In this document: positions 23,548 to 35,757 of the stretch, in pieces
Layout: every line of letters begins with the position of its first letter
How positions within the stretch are numbered: position 1 is the first letter of the stretch
Origin: Dinochytrium kinnereticum
Taxonomy: Eukaryota; Chytridiomycota; Chytridiomycetes; Chytridiales; Chytridiaceae
Direction of reading: 5' to 3'
NCBI GenBank assembly: GCA_027604005.1
Contig: JADGJT010000001.1
Location: 210,171 to 274,170, forward strand
DNA: 64,000 nt
The notes under the pieces: model-generated
Seen by the model: the letters and a program-made list of their open reading frames with translations, nothing else
Told to the model about the DNA's origin: nothing
The model's database searches: none
Position numbers and translations under genes: made by a program

Positions 23548-25647
23548 ATGCCAGCACACATTGCATCCTGCGCAAGCCGTTCGTTGTGCCCTGCAGCCCC
23601 CTCGCAGATGGCCGTCGTCTGTCGCGATGCGCTTGAGACGCGGTCGGTGGGTGGGTGGAAGGAGGAAGAAAAATTAATTATCATCTGCCAGCCTGTTCCC
23701 AAAAATCGCTCTGCAACGACTCCAAAAGCGCTTGCGAGTGTTCTGCTCAGGCAGGACAGCCCATCAGACGACGACTCCCTGGGATCGTCCAGCGGCAAGC
23801 GAGCCATGGCGTTTGCAGCAGACCCTGCGGTGGGCGGTGGTATTGATGCCGGCGGTGCGGGCGGAGGCCACTTCTCGCTGTCAAGCAGCTCACCAATGGA
23901 GGTGGACGACGAGTTGGGGCTGCACTCTGCCAGCAGGCGAGGGGACGACAGGGATGCTGCGAAACAACATCCTCAAGGAGGCCTTCACCCGTCGACACTC
24001 CTCCCGAGCGATATCCCGTCAACGCCTCACCCGACACCCGCAGCAGACAGCCAGACATCAGCAAATTCTTCACAACCAAGGCAGCCTGACCCTGGAGTCA
24101 CCGAACCCCTCTCGCGTCCACCCCCCCCGAAACCCTCACTCTACTTTGTAAATGCCACCCCACCGTCAATACAGAACCCGCCTCCCCACAGACAACACTC
24201 CTCATTCAGCTTCGACAGTTCACATCCAGCAGACTCTTTCCTGAGACCAAATGCTGACTCCCACCTGGCCTTTCCCCCAAACCCTTACCATCACCAACCG
24301 TACCTCCCGCATACCCTTCGCTTCACAGAACGATGGAGCAGAATACACCAACCGCTGACGGCAGAGACCGACCTCCTTTCTCTCTTCTCCCTAACACGTC
24401 TTCGCGAAACGGCTGATAGTCCTGCAGGAACGGGGGTAGCTGGCACTTCTGCGGATACTGGAAAGGGATCATCTACCAAAATCATCTTGAACTCCCAGCC
24501 AACAGGCGGGTCGAGACCGATAGGGACGTTGCACGGGAATGGACTGGGGGCTTCGAAGACGCTGATACCAGGGGATCCTGAGGGACGAACCTATCTGGCC
24601 TACCTTAAAGATCTGCCAGGTGTGTTATCTTTTCCTTCTTATTTCTCTTTGAGTCTGCGATTGATCGATTGGGACTGTCTTTTTTTTGTGGGAAGATGAC
24701 TACTGGTTGCCATCGTTTTTCAATGGCCCAGTTTGCAGTTCAGTTGCAACCAGAAAACTCGCAGATTATTTATGGTCCTTGCGGTTCGATGCCTAACCTT
24801 TTGCTGCAGGGAAACTTGAGGTTGTTAAGGATAGGTCATTACGAGATGCGGTTCTGGCACCGCCAAAAGGAGATCCCATACCCATTCGAAAGTTCGATGA
24901 GGATACTCTTATGGCTGCTTTTACGATTCGGCCAGGGCCAATTCCAGGGGTAAGCGCCCGCTTTTTTAAGAACCATGTAATTTTTAAAGTTACGGAAGTG
25001 CTCACTGTAGGGTGGTCTTCTGCCCACTTTCTTTTGATTACATATGAATTTTGCTGGAGTTCTTTTTCTTATGCTGCCTTCATCTATTTTTTTTGTAGTT
25101 CGACGCTTCTGTGCTGGGCGCAGATCGTTTAGGAGAACCTGTGGATGAGCCGGTACCACCACCCCATCAGAATGGAGCTGTGGATAGTGGAATGGGTAGG
25201 CCCTCCAGCCTGCAGCCTTTGTCGAAGCCTACAATAAAACTGCGGCTAGGTAAGAAAGATGATCTCTTCCCCTTATTATTTTTTGTTTGTTTTTCTTGTC
25301 ACTGCAGTTGTTCATCACGTTTCAGATTATAAGCCGGACGAAACGGGCTCACCGAACGGGGATGGCGAGAAAAAGAAGAAGGTGGGGGGGCGGGCTGTTT
25401 TTTTGTTGTTTTTTTTCATCCATTCACTAGCCGTTCCATTTTTGGTCTTGTATTTGGATATTAACGTTCTTCATCACAGAAAAAGAAGCGGAAGCATGAA
25501 GGTGATGGAGAAGATGATGGGGCGAAAAAGAAGAAAAAGAAAAAGAAGGTTGGTGTACTGTCCGTTTCCATTATTGAAGTGGGTCCTCAGCATAAGGGTG
25601 AAGACCATGACCACCATGATCAACCAGTGGATATCGAAGGGCTATAG
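23548..25647 (+). CDS. MED19: Mediator subunit 19 (Rox3/MED19-like)
   Basis: Head-module subunit of the RNA polymerase II Mediator. Exons 23548-24619, 24810-24949, 25099-25249, 25326-25381 and 25480-25647 give about 528 residues. Diagnostic segments are DLLSLFSL near residue 275, then LAYLKDLPG spliced directly to KLEVVKDRSLRDAVLAPP, and FDEDTLMAAFTIRPGPIPG. This is the order seen in fungal Rox3 and animal MED19. The last exons encode a lysine-rich tail (KKKKKKRKHEG, then AKKKKKKKK), also a MED19 hallmark. The frame is open from 23548, but the conserved part begins much later; the ATG at 23806 (MAFAADP) is a possible alternative start giving 442 residues. A phase-0 intron of about 46 nt after the last Lys run (25549-25594) cannot be excluded. 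Confidence 0.85.
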
Positions 25648-26198
25648 TGCGTAGCTTAAAGTTGCACTGTGTAATTACTCCTTTGTTTCCTCGTAGCCTC
25701 CTGAAAGTATCAGGTACGGGGCAAAGCATGCCCTTCGCACATGTTGTTGTATTTTGATACTGATGCTCTTTGGCTTGGTTTCATGTTGATTTTTTAAATC
25801 ACTCTCTTTCTTGATATATCTTAGTACTGCGGAGCAAGGTCGTATGCTGCTCCCAGTACGGTGGCAACCGTATAAATTGCAATAACACTGAATGGTCAAT
25901 CTTGATTCTTTTTTCATCTCTTCTGTTGCTGTTTTTTTGAATTTGCGTTCAGTCATATCTTTGCTCCTTATTCGCTGCCTATCCGGTACAATGGTTTGGG
26001 CCAGTATGATAATCCACATCGTGCTAATTAATGCTACCTCGGGCAACATCCAGAAATCCAGTGAAGACCTTTAGTAAACAATGTTGGTGGGATTATCATT
26101 ACTTTCCCTCGATCCGGAACTCGGATTTTAACAATCACGGATGGGCAGTGATTGGATCCATTAGTGTTTCTCGCTTTAATGTAATTGAGCCCAGAGAG
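25648..26198. other. Intergenic region upstream of cyclase A
   Basis: About 550 bp of AT-richer sequence between MED19 and the cyclase start. A short plus-strand frame (26031 on) merges into the cyclase N-terminus, but the first ATG in frame with the cyclase domain is at 26199. No other feature is seen. Confidence 0.4.
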
Positions 26199-29100
26199 AT
26201 GAGCCCTTTGGACGCATCTCGGGAGTCCCCGGTCATAAGGCGTCGGCCGTCGCAGGCTGCGCCACCAGAGCATCCGGAGGCATATCTTGCTCGTCATGTG
26301 CGGCAAGTCTGCACCATACCACATTACCACGGTTCGTTAGAAGAAGCAAAGGTTGAGGCTTCATCGGAGCCATTTCCATTTTATGTCAAGGATGAGGATG
26401 CAGCTGTGGCCATCATCGATCTTTCAGGTTGATTCTATAACTTCTTGATGATTGTAATAACTTTCCATTGCCTAATATTCTTGATCAAATACAGGATATT
26501 CAAGTTAGTGCGATACTGTTATCTTAAAATTCCTTACTTAGTTCTATTCAGAATTGACGACCATCCTTTCCGAAAGATTGGGAAATACCGGAGCGGGTGC
26601 TGATCGTCTGCGAAACATTATTAACCCCTACTTCGATCGTCTTGTTGAGACCTGCCTAAGCTTTGGTGGAGATATCTTCAAGTTTGCGGTAATTACCTCG
26701 TAAAAAGATATCATGTTAATAATCTGTAGGGAGACTCCATGGTTGTGGCATGGACAGCCGACACATGCAACCCCATCGACCTTCCATTGACGCCATCAGC
26801 ATCAACACCCGATTCTAGATCTCCAATAGCCACCAGTCTGCGTCAGAACTATTCCCCTAGCTGCCGTGCATTTATATGTTGCCTGAACATTATTCAACAA
26901 TTCAATAGCAAAACGAGTCCGCATCCATCTGCAAATCAGGGGACGCAACCCCATCAACCTTCCTTAGTATCTCTATCTCCTAGTGTGATGACTAGATCTC
27001 TCAGCACCGCGGAAGAGTCTGACCTCGCCGCCCTCACGGCAGGCCGCCTCTCTATTCATATTGGACTCGGAGTCGGTTCAGTTTTTCGCATTCACGTAGG
27101 AACGCAAGGGATTCGACGAGAATGCTTTTTGTCTGGAAAAGCTTTGGGAGAAGCGTCCATGTGCTTAGATCTCGCCACAAAGGGCGAGATGTGCGTGCCC
27201 CTGGAGTCTTGGAATGCAATTCTGAAAGCTGAACCGTCCATGCAGAACGCGGTCAAAGGATTGAAGCTGAGAGCTTCAGTCGATGGATCTTCGATGGTAT
27301 TTGATGATAAAGCGGCCACCGCAATGCTGAGACTCTGGTATGATCACCCGGCGCCTCTAAATCTGAGTGGACCTGAATCCTTCAAGCAACGAAAGAGACT
27401 GCCTGGATTTGCGCCGTCGGAGGGTATGGAGTTAGGACCATGGTTTAAGGATTACATCAACGAAGCAACTGCTCATCGACTTTTGGCATCAAGAGGAGAG
27501 GCGCAACCCAACTTAAACACGCTACGGAAGCTATCTGTAGTGTTTTTGAAACTGGAAAAGTTTCCAACGGATGACGCAGAGGAAGGATTGAGAATAGCCC
27601 AGTCAGTTATGGACATAGTGCTACCGCCCCTACGGCAGTTCCAGGGAACAATGAGACAATTTAATGTCGATGACAAAGGCGCTACCGTCTTACTTGTCTG
27701 GGGTTTGTGCTGTTGAAAAGGCTGCTATTAAAATGAGAACTAGGATTACCCCCTTATTCGCATGAGATTGAGGGTGTTCACGCGCTGCAGGCGGCTGTCG
27801 CTATACGCGATGCATGCTCCCCCCTCTTCAGAACTGGGTTTTCGATAGGCGTTACAACAGGCTCTGTGTAAGTATTTTCTGATAATAATGCCTACAGCAT
27901 CTGAACAAATCTGCTTCTTAGGTTTTCAGGCTCGATTGGAAATGATATTCGGAGTGATCATTCTATTTTAGGAAGGGCTGTGAATGAGGTTATTACTTTC
28001 AATATTTTCTTTTGTACTGAAAACCTTACAGGCGGCGCGGCTGATGTGTCATGAATATGCAGTTGGTACCATTCTCTGCGATTCGTCAACATACAATGAA
28101 TCACATGCATCGTTTAAATTCCAATCGAACAGCAAGAAAATTCACATCAAAGGGAGTGACGAGCCCATGGAAGTTTACGTACCCTTAAATCCGCGCCTTG
28201 CCCCTCGAAGCAGTGTTGCCTCGAGTAGCGGAAGCATACGTCGCAGAAACACGTCAGGTCTAAAAGGTTCATCTACCTATCCATCAAAGCCCCCGCCACA
28301 GAAGTCATCATCGGACCTTTCCTTTTCATCATCTGCTTCAGCGAGTTCCTCCGGGTTTAGCACTCCGTATGGCGGGAAACCCTATAGACCACCTCATCTC
28401 TCTCCACAAAATTCAATATTGAGCCCTATCTTTGGCAGTGCGACTCTCTCAAACTTTCCTGAAAGCGAAAGAGATACCTCGACGACTTCAGCGAATTCAA
28501 CTCTTTCAATCATTGGACGAAGTAAAGAGACAGATCAAATATTGGAGTGTATTTCATCTTGGTCTGAAGGGAATATTGGATCCCCAACTCATGTGGGTAG
28601 AAAGATTCTGCTGGTCGGAGAATCGGGACAGGGAAAGACAGCTCTTTGTGATTTTTTTCTGGAGAAAGTGAAGACAATACCGAGAGCAATTGTGTGCTGG
28701 GGCCGTGCGAGTGAGGCAGAGGTAGCGTTGTTTCTTTTTTCCAATATGAAATGCTTACTCGTCATGCAGAGATTCACCCCATACTATTGTTATCGGGGCA
28801 TTTTGAAAAGTTTCACAGAGCAGGTCGATATAGCTGAAGCACCCGCAAACCACCATTCAACGAGCTTTTTAAAAAGTCGAAAGTCTGCCATAGATCACGC
28901 TCCACCGTCCCTCAAGAGTGAAGGCTCCTACTACGGATCTTCTTCCTCAGTAGGATCGAGCTCCCGAAGAATGAGCTTCTCGATTATTGATGCCATCGAA
29001 GGCAAAGCAGAAAGTGATCCCAAACCAGCTATCGATGGGTATGATAATTCCTCAAGACGTCTCTCGAATGGCTCCGAGATAAGTCAAGAGAATTTTAAAA

Positions 29101-32100
29101 ATGCTTCACCGACCGTCGACTCATCGCGGAGAGTGTCTACAGAAGAACGACCACAACTTCAAATATCGATTCAGATTCAGAAATGCGCTGATACTTCAAA
29201 CGAGAATATGTCGGAGATGAAGAAAGGTGTGGATGGAACTGAGTTCTCACTCCCTGAGGGTTTCGCAGAAATTGCTGTTGTACCTGTGAAAGATAATTCT
29301 AAGGGGCGATGGGCTGATTATTGGGAATCTTCCATGGTAGCTCCTCTAGCTATAAGCCCGATAGATGGAGATGCCCAGGATGCAACTTCACCTATGGTGA
29401 AATACCCTTTAAGTCCGCAGCCCAAATCAGTGTTCGGTGATTTTTTCAGTAGCCCTGATCTTTTGGAGACTCAAAACGATCCGGGCACAAACACAAGCGC
29501 CATGCCGAAGACCTCTGAAGAATATCCTAGTGGTGCTGTGAATTCGCATCGAATAGGAAGGAGCGAGCCGCAAAGACTCCCTATAGAAGCCAAATCTTAT
29601 TTGATTCGGAATTCTCTTGCGCTATCACAGCCTACCAAGTCGTCCTCTCTGTCTCGGTCGTGGACCGTTAACTCTGATGACAATTCGCCGGCTGGCTCGG
29701 CTCCGAACGTCCCCGAATCCCTAACCACTTTTACTGAAGGATCGGCAGAACAACCTCCGAACGCTCTCTACTCCACCTCGGATGCAACGCAAGAGTTTGC
29801 ATGGGAAAAAACAAATATTGATGACTTGCAGTTAGCGAGACATTCTATTGGCGTTTCTGCTAATTTGTCCGACACCCAGAAACTTAAAAGTGCAGACTGT
29901 TCTCCGTATAATTCTTTAGAGGATTTACCTGTGAACTTTAAAGAAACGGAAACAACGCTAAAGAGAGTAGTTCTGAAGTTGAGAGAGAATTGGCATGTTC
30001 TTCCTTTATTCAATGATTTGCTCGGGTGCAAGTTTCAGACAAATCAGCTTTTAAAGTCGATGACTGGAGAGAATGCCAGAAGATGCTTGACACGAGCTGT
30101 CGTTTCCCTTATTAATCAGGCGTCCGTTATATTGAAAGCGCCGGTTTGTATTTTATTGGATGATATGCAGGTAAGATTCCATTATCTCGGCATTATCTAA
30201 TTATTCTTTCTCAGTGGCAAGATTCGTTAAGCTGGCAACTAACTATCGAGGTATAGGTTATGTTAGAATTCATGTCTTACTTTTACAGATCATCACAAAC
30301 TGCCCTCATGCTCTAGTGTTTATGAGTTCGCGACCATTACAGGTAAAAAGCTTTGTGTGGACTTTTCAGAATTATTGATATATTTGAAGGAATATGAAAT
30401 TAGCACAAAGAGTTTCTTTGCAGCGGCGCTTCAAAATGATGCATGTAAGATCCTAAATCTGACTTCATTAGACCAGAGTGGAGTTGAGAGTTTTATGATC
30501 GCGATGTTCTCGGATCTAGGCGTTTCACATGTGGATCCATCTCTTGTTGTCGAAGTTCTTCAGAGGTCGAATGGAAACTGCTTTGTACTTGAGACTATCT
30601 GCTCATCGTTAAAGAAGAGCATGGATCCTGGGCCACTTAGAAGTAAAGACGTAGGCGGTACACTGAAGATACGGAATAACGTCGGCCGCAACGAGCTCAT
30701 CATCAAGGACGGAAAGTATCTTACCTTCTCTGGTGGGTCTTCTATCCAAGAGATTCTGGAGGAGTTCTTGCCAGCCGATACGAATTTGGCAATTTTGATT
30801 CAATACGATCGCCTGAGCGCTAAATTTCAGCGACTCTTAGCGGTTGCTTCTTGTATTGGTCAAACATTCACTTTACGGACTTTGTGGACTGTTTGTATTC
30901 GCGATGAAGGGTCACTGGAGCTACTGGGACAGGCGTCCCCAGAATCCATGCGATCACTAATTAAGGCAGAGGACATGTTCAATTTTCTTGTTCCTGCTGG
31001 CGGACGTCGTACTTCAGTGGATAACGTGGGAATTGGCCAGAAAAATGGATATCGCTTTCGACATGTCTTAATTCAGAAGGGTATTTACAATACTCTTCTG
31101 AGTGACGACAAAGAATGCCTTCACGTAGCGATTGCTGATCACTTATCGGAGGACGCTTTAAACGACAACAATTCTACACAAATTCTTCCGTTAGTAATAT
31201 ACCACCTAGAGCATGTTTCTGGATTGGAATCAAGAAAGTTCAAAATCTATCAGCAGCTTTTAAGCACATACCACAGCTCAAGCTCTGTAGTGGAAGGCCT
31301 TGCCACATATCTTAAACTTCATCAGCTGTTGGAAACGAAAAAAATCGAAGTGGACAAGCAGTCCCTTCGGGTTATATACAAAGATGCTGCCGATCTTTAC
31401 TTGTGTGTTCAGGATTATGAGGTTTTAGATTCATATATGCGTCTCGTTCTAATGTTGTTTTTTGGCGTAGGAATCAAAGAAACTGGCCACTATAGCTTTC
31501 GCAAATCTGGGTAAACCAGTGAAGATTGATCAATTTCGAATGATTTCGGAATTGTTTCTCCATATGGGGGTTATGCGGAGGCTAAGCAGTCTTCAAGAAA
31601 CCCCTGGAAGGAGTGCTGGGCTTGAGAATTTGCCCGTACACCCCGACGTCGAATCACTGACGACAGATGAGACCGTGGCTTGGCTTGATCTACTAGATCT
31701 TTTGAACATATGCGGGCAATCCTCAAATAACTGGATTGAAAGAATTACATTGAGCCTCCTGTATGTCAACAGCTCTTCGGCCATAGCATCAAAGCATCCG
31801 ATTAAGTTTGCTATTTGTTTGATGAGCGCATCGAATCTCCTCACGAGCTTTGGAATGGAGGTTATGGCCGCTCAATATTTTAACACTGCGATGATGATTG
31901 GCGGTTTCTCCGATAATTTGAAATACTTGCCACTCCAGCACCGATCGCTTACTGGTAGTCTTACCTCGAACGACTTGAGAAGTGGTGAATATCAGGAAGA
32001 CAAAGAGGACATTGGTTTGAAAATAAGACGGCTGGCCTCAGGATCTTCTATTTCATACGATGAAGAGAGGCTCCTAACAGAAGCACTGAATGTTCTGTCA

Positions 32101-33297
32101 GGACTAGGTTACTATGATGCTGCTGCTTCTATATCGTATCAAATACGTGCTTCTATCGAAGCAAAATCAGCAGAAGGATGCTGGATGTACATAAATGCCT
32201 ACAGAGTTGAATGTCGGGCGAGGTTATTGGCTGGACCAATTACTTCGTATCGGATGCTTGCAGTGAGATTCTTGAACGTTGCGAGGGAAGTGCAAACTCT
32301 TCGCAAGTCCTTTGCCGAACCCTGTGCAATTGTGCATCAGCTTTTGGGGGATATTCTTTGTGGGGACCTCGCGGCCGCAGCGGTATCATCCGTTCATGCT
32401 AATCGTTATCTGACGAGGATGGAGGAATGCAAGGGTAGGAATTTCGTAAGTTTTTCGCATCAAATAACGACTGAACTCAGGAGAATATAAATCGGCCGCC
32501 TTAAAGCTATCTCACTTGGAAGTCCTTAACGCCTTAAGAATTGCTCTTTTGTTGTTTTCATTGTGGGCAGGGACTACGGAGGAAGTTAATAGCATTACCC
32601 ATAGATTCGTTCAAAGCTTCACAGAAGATTTACCAAAAGGTTGCTTAACCTTTGTTTTTACCTGATGCTAATCAGAACTTTTGTAGATAATGACGGACTC
32701 ACGACATTCAGGTAATTAAGAAAAGAGGTTCCATATCTGATTTAAAATAGCATCGTTATCATGACTATCGCCTTCGATGCCTGGGCTGACCGTTTAAGCT
32801 CCGATATGGTCCAGAATATTGCAGCTGAGAAGGCCAGCCTTTCTAAATTGGCCTCACTGATAAAGCAATCATTCAGAACCACTTCCAGCAAGGAGCGCGA
32901 AATGATTCAAGTCTGCAAGGACGCAATTAAATCCATCGTTCTCTTTATTCAAGGCGAAACTTTTCAGGCGGCGAATCTGCTAAAAAAGGTGTTGCACTGT
33001 AATCGCAAGCAGCTTTCGCATGCTGTCATGCTTGCCGGAATTCTGCATGCCCGATACGCGAAAATAGCGATGGCTGCTCACTTGGTGAAAGTGGAAGACA
33101 ACCCGCTGAGCGTGGACTCTTTATGGAGCATTGCGACCCGGATATGGAATGTGGGTATTGGATGGACTCGATTGCATCACAACGACGAGTGGGAGGTTGA
33201 AGCCCGCTCCCACGCGCTGAAGGCAAGGCAGATGCTAACCGAATGCAATGCTCAGTCGCTTCTTGCGCGCTTCACCGCGTCCGTGTCTGTTGAATAA
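26199..33297 (+). CDS. ADCY10-like (soluble) adenylyl cyclase, copy A
   Basis: Fifteen exons: 26199-26427, 26495-26503, 26552-26688, 26730-27702, 27744-27867, 27922-27988, 28032-28721, 28770-30170, 30215-30250, 30289-30342, 30390-31421, 31471-32434, 32481-32639, 32687-32711, 32751-33297; about 2148 residues. The first class III cyclase domain carries both metal Asp residues, D74 (AIIDLSGYSKL) and D127 (GGDIFKFAGDSMVVAW). The second has RKLSVVFLKL, FNVDDKGATVLLVWG, FSIGVTTGSVFSGSIGND and the transition-state pair N512/R516 (VNEAARL). A P-loop NTPase follows: Walker A GESGQGKT at 709-716 and Walker B-like ILLDD near 1207. A Ser-rich insertion (~760-1150) lies between them. The helical C-terminus is TPR-like. 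The order matches mammalian ADCY10, which makes cAMP and responds to bicarbonate and calcium; such regulation here is inference. Confidence 0.9.
26495..26503 (+). other. Nine-nucleotide micro-exon in cyclase A
   Basis: Exon 2 of the cyclase A model. It supplies GA TAT TCA A, completing Gly and giving Tyr-Ser plus the first base of Lys, so that DLSG joins to YSKLTTILSERLG. Flanking signals are ACAG before and GTTAGT after. Without it the conserved D-x-S-G-[YF]-[ST]-K-L segment cannot be formed in frame; with it the segment matches copy B (DISGYTKLT). Confidence 0.75.
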
Positions 33298-33301
33298 TAA
33301 A
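33296..33301 (+). terminator. AATAAA polyadenylation signal overlapping the cyclase A stop
   Basis: The canonical AATAAA hexamer starts inside the TAA stop codon of cyclase A, and only about 140 bp separate it from the lipase ATG. It may be the cleavage/polyadenylation signal for a very short 3' UTR. Confidence 0.4.
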
Positions 33302-33440
33302 GCGCGTCCCTTGAGAGTTGAGTTGCTTGAGGATGGATGGTGTGGGTTGGCTCCTGTGAAACTCTTTTTGTAAACGTGACAATCGATTCCAGTTCAGGTT
33401 TTGGAGGTCACCCGCTTGGCCCTATGAATTGCGAGCGCAC

Positions 33441-34696
33441 ATGTTCCGTCTCATCGCCTTGATAGCCGGATGCCTGGCCCTTGGGTGCGGAAAGATGGTC
33501 TGTGATGGCGCCCAGCAGATTCTCCTGAGTCCGCTCTCAGACACGCTGCCGGAAGACCCGCTGCCACCCACCACCATCCCTGTCCCGCGGAAGGACGTCA
33601 ATAAGATTAAGGTGAGCTGATGGAGGTGGCTGCTTTGATCTGAATGGCGTTGCTTTTGTTCGTCAAGTTTGGGTGGGTTCCCTACGCCCAGTCCGCTTAC
33701 TGCATTGATGGCCTTCCTGAGTGGAAGTGCACGACTTGTGGGGGAGACACCCTGGGAGCCGAGAATATCACTTTATTTGGAGACTTTCAGGTCAGCGTTT
33801 TTGGGTATGTCTTGCTCTTTCTTCCGTGTCCATTTTCCGCTCCTCTTGAATTGCTTGGCTCTGATGGGCCCTTTTGTTCATTTAGATATGTCGCCATTAA
33901 CCATCGGCGGTCGCATATCGTGGTCGCTTTCCGAGGGTCGAGGAATATGGATAACTGGATTGATGACCTCTTAATAGCCAAACCCGACTGCCCTTTTCCA
34001 GGAGCACCGGAGGGTGCCAAAATTCATCTCGGGTTTTTAAATGCATGGAACCTCGTTCGAGAAGATGTGGTGATGAACGTGCAGCGATTTGTCGAGTTAT
34101 ACCCTGCATATGAAGTCTGGTTCACGGGGCACAGCCTTGGAGGAGGTATGTGTTCAAAACGGTTGCTTTGACCCACCGTTAGCTTTGGCAACTCTGGCCG
34201 CTGTGGACTTGAGGCAAACACTCGATGAAGCCCTGGTGAGAAACACAATATTTTGATTGTCATGTGTGGACTCATACTCTGCGTTATCGGAAAACAGCCA
34301 TCTTTCCGGATCAAGCTGTTGACGTTCGGCCAACCTCGCGTTGGAAACGGCAAATGGGCTGAATGGGTTGATTCTCTCTCCTTTGACTACTCTATGCGAG
34401 TTGTCAACCAAGACGATCTGACTCCTCATCTTCCTCCCTCTTTTGCTGGGTTCAAGCACTGCCCAGACGAGGTCTGGATTGCCGATGAAAATGGCACCAC
34501 GCTGCTCTGTTCGGACGATATCGGAGATTTTGACAGCCAGAAATTGAACACGCCGGCGAATCGCTACAACATAATTGAGCTCGAGGAGAACAGGGACTGT
34601 GCGAATCGTATCAAGTGGAGGTATAATGTTTCCAGGCATGCGTGGGTCTGGCAGATGCAGATTGGCATCAAAGCGTGTAATGGCTCCACTTTCTAA
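33441..34696 (+). CDS. Secreted class 3 lipase
   Basis: Triacylglycerol/phospholipid hydrolase of the fungal lipase_3 (Rhizomucor-type) family. Five exons (33441-33611, 33668-33804, 33886-34145, 34183-34235, 34298-34696) give about 339 residues. An N-terminal signal peptide (FRLIALIAGCLALG) is followed by a propeptide-like stretch. Core motifs: HIVVAFRGSRN (oxyanion strand), WIDDLL, the nucleophile elbow FTGHSLGGA (the Ser codon lies in exon 3 and the box is completed across the intron), LLTFGQPRVGN, the acid residue in VVNQDDLTPHLPP and a late His (VSRHAWVW) as the likely third triad member. The ATG at 33441 is preferred because the upstream extension has no ATG in frame. It lies 143 bp after cyclase A on the same strand. 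Confidence 0.92.
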
Positions 34697-34725
34697 AGGG
34701 CGACTTGATGGGGAAGTTGAAGGGC

Positions 34726-34731
34726 AATAAA
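34726..34731 (+). terminator. AATAAA polyadenylation signal after the lipase gene
   Basis: Canonical AATAAA about 30 bp after the lipase stop codon and before the next gene's start at 34852. Confidence 0.45.
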
Positions 34732-34851
34732 AACCAAACCACTCGAATGTGACGTCTGGCAGCTTCCCTTCACATTAATATCGCTTTTATTTTTATTTTT
34801 AAGTGCTGAAAGGTTGCCTTTTGACTTTCAAAATTTTGGAAACTTCTACAA

Positions 34852-35575
34852 ATGGCCCCTCCACTTCAAACCGCACTCATCTCCTTTGTACGTTCCAACG
34901 CCATGCAACAGGCCGATGTTCAGACTGACACATTCCTCTGTCGCTCACGCAGCTGCTCGGCATTCTCTTTCTAGATGCCAGTTTGGGGACCTACCAGCTC
35001 TTCCCTTTCCTGGTTTCTGGATTTCAGGACCCAACCATCCTTAGAAGCAAGATTCCTTCCTCTGTTCGAGGCGAGATTCTGGTAAGCCTTCTACCCTCTC
35101 TATATCATCTAATGGGGTTGAATTTGAAGACCCTTCACAAGACCATCTTCAGCTCCTTACCTATGTAAGTCGGGAAACTCCCCCACCATCTTTCCTGTCT
35201 AACATAACAATGAACAGCTGGGCCCCCGCCACCATAGCCGTTGTCTATGTCCTTCTTCTTATAACATCGCTTCTGAACACTGCAATCGACTCTGGTCGCC
35301 GTGCCGTCCACATCTTCACCATGATTCTGTCTCTTGCGGCGGCGGCTCCTATTGCTGTTCGCGTCATTCCTGGACCTGCTATGACTCTTGTGAAGGGACG
35401 TACCGCTCGGTTGTCGGCGGCAATGGAGCCTGTTGCTTTGTATGATATTGGATTGGCTGTTGGTGTTGCCAGTGCTTGTCTTGGGGTTGCGTTTTTGATG
35501 AATTTGGTGGATGGTGGAGAGGTGGCGGACGCGCCGAAGGAGGATAAGAAGAAGAAGGTCAAGAAGACTGAGTAA
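34852..35575 (+). CDS. Small multi-pass membrane protein with C-terminal dilysine (KKxx) signal
   Basis: Four exons (34852-34887, 34953-35081, 35130-35164, 35218-35575) give about 185 residues. Hydrophobic stretches suggest four membrane segments: LLGILFLDASLGTYQLFPFL, IAVVYVLLLITSLL, IFTMILSLAAAAPIAV and GLAVGVASACLGVAFLM. The cytosolic tail is strongly basic and ends K-K-T-E, a K(-3)K(-4) COPI retrieval signal, so it probably resides in the ER. Splice junctions are all consensus and keep frame. I do not recognise the family with confidence; size, four-span layout and ER signal are reminiscent of Shr3-type permease chaperones, but the sequence match is weak. Confidence 0.75.
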
Positions 35576-35624
35576 GACACCCATAGTGTGTTTGTCTATC
35601 CTTTGGTTTTCTTTCTTGGTTGCA

Positions 35625-35630
35625 AATAAA
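35625..35630 (+). terminator. AATAAA polyadenylation signal after the ER protein gene
   Basis: Canonical AATAAA about 50 bp after the stop codon at 35573-35575, in the short interval before the convergent CFAP206 gene. Confidence 0.45.
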
Positions 35631-35757
35631 TGCTTTATTGCTTTTGTTAGTTTTGTTGCTGCCGTATAGGGAGTACTGTCATTGCATGCTGCTCCTTCCG
35701 TTTTCTTTTTTTTTTTTTGTGTTGTTTTTCTTGCCTGTACAATTGCTGCATCTCCAC

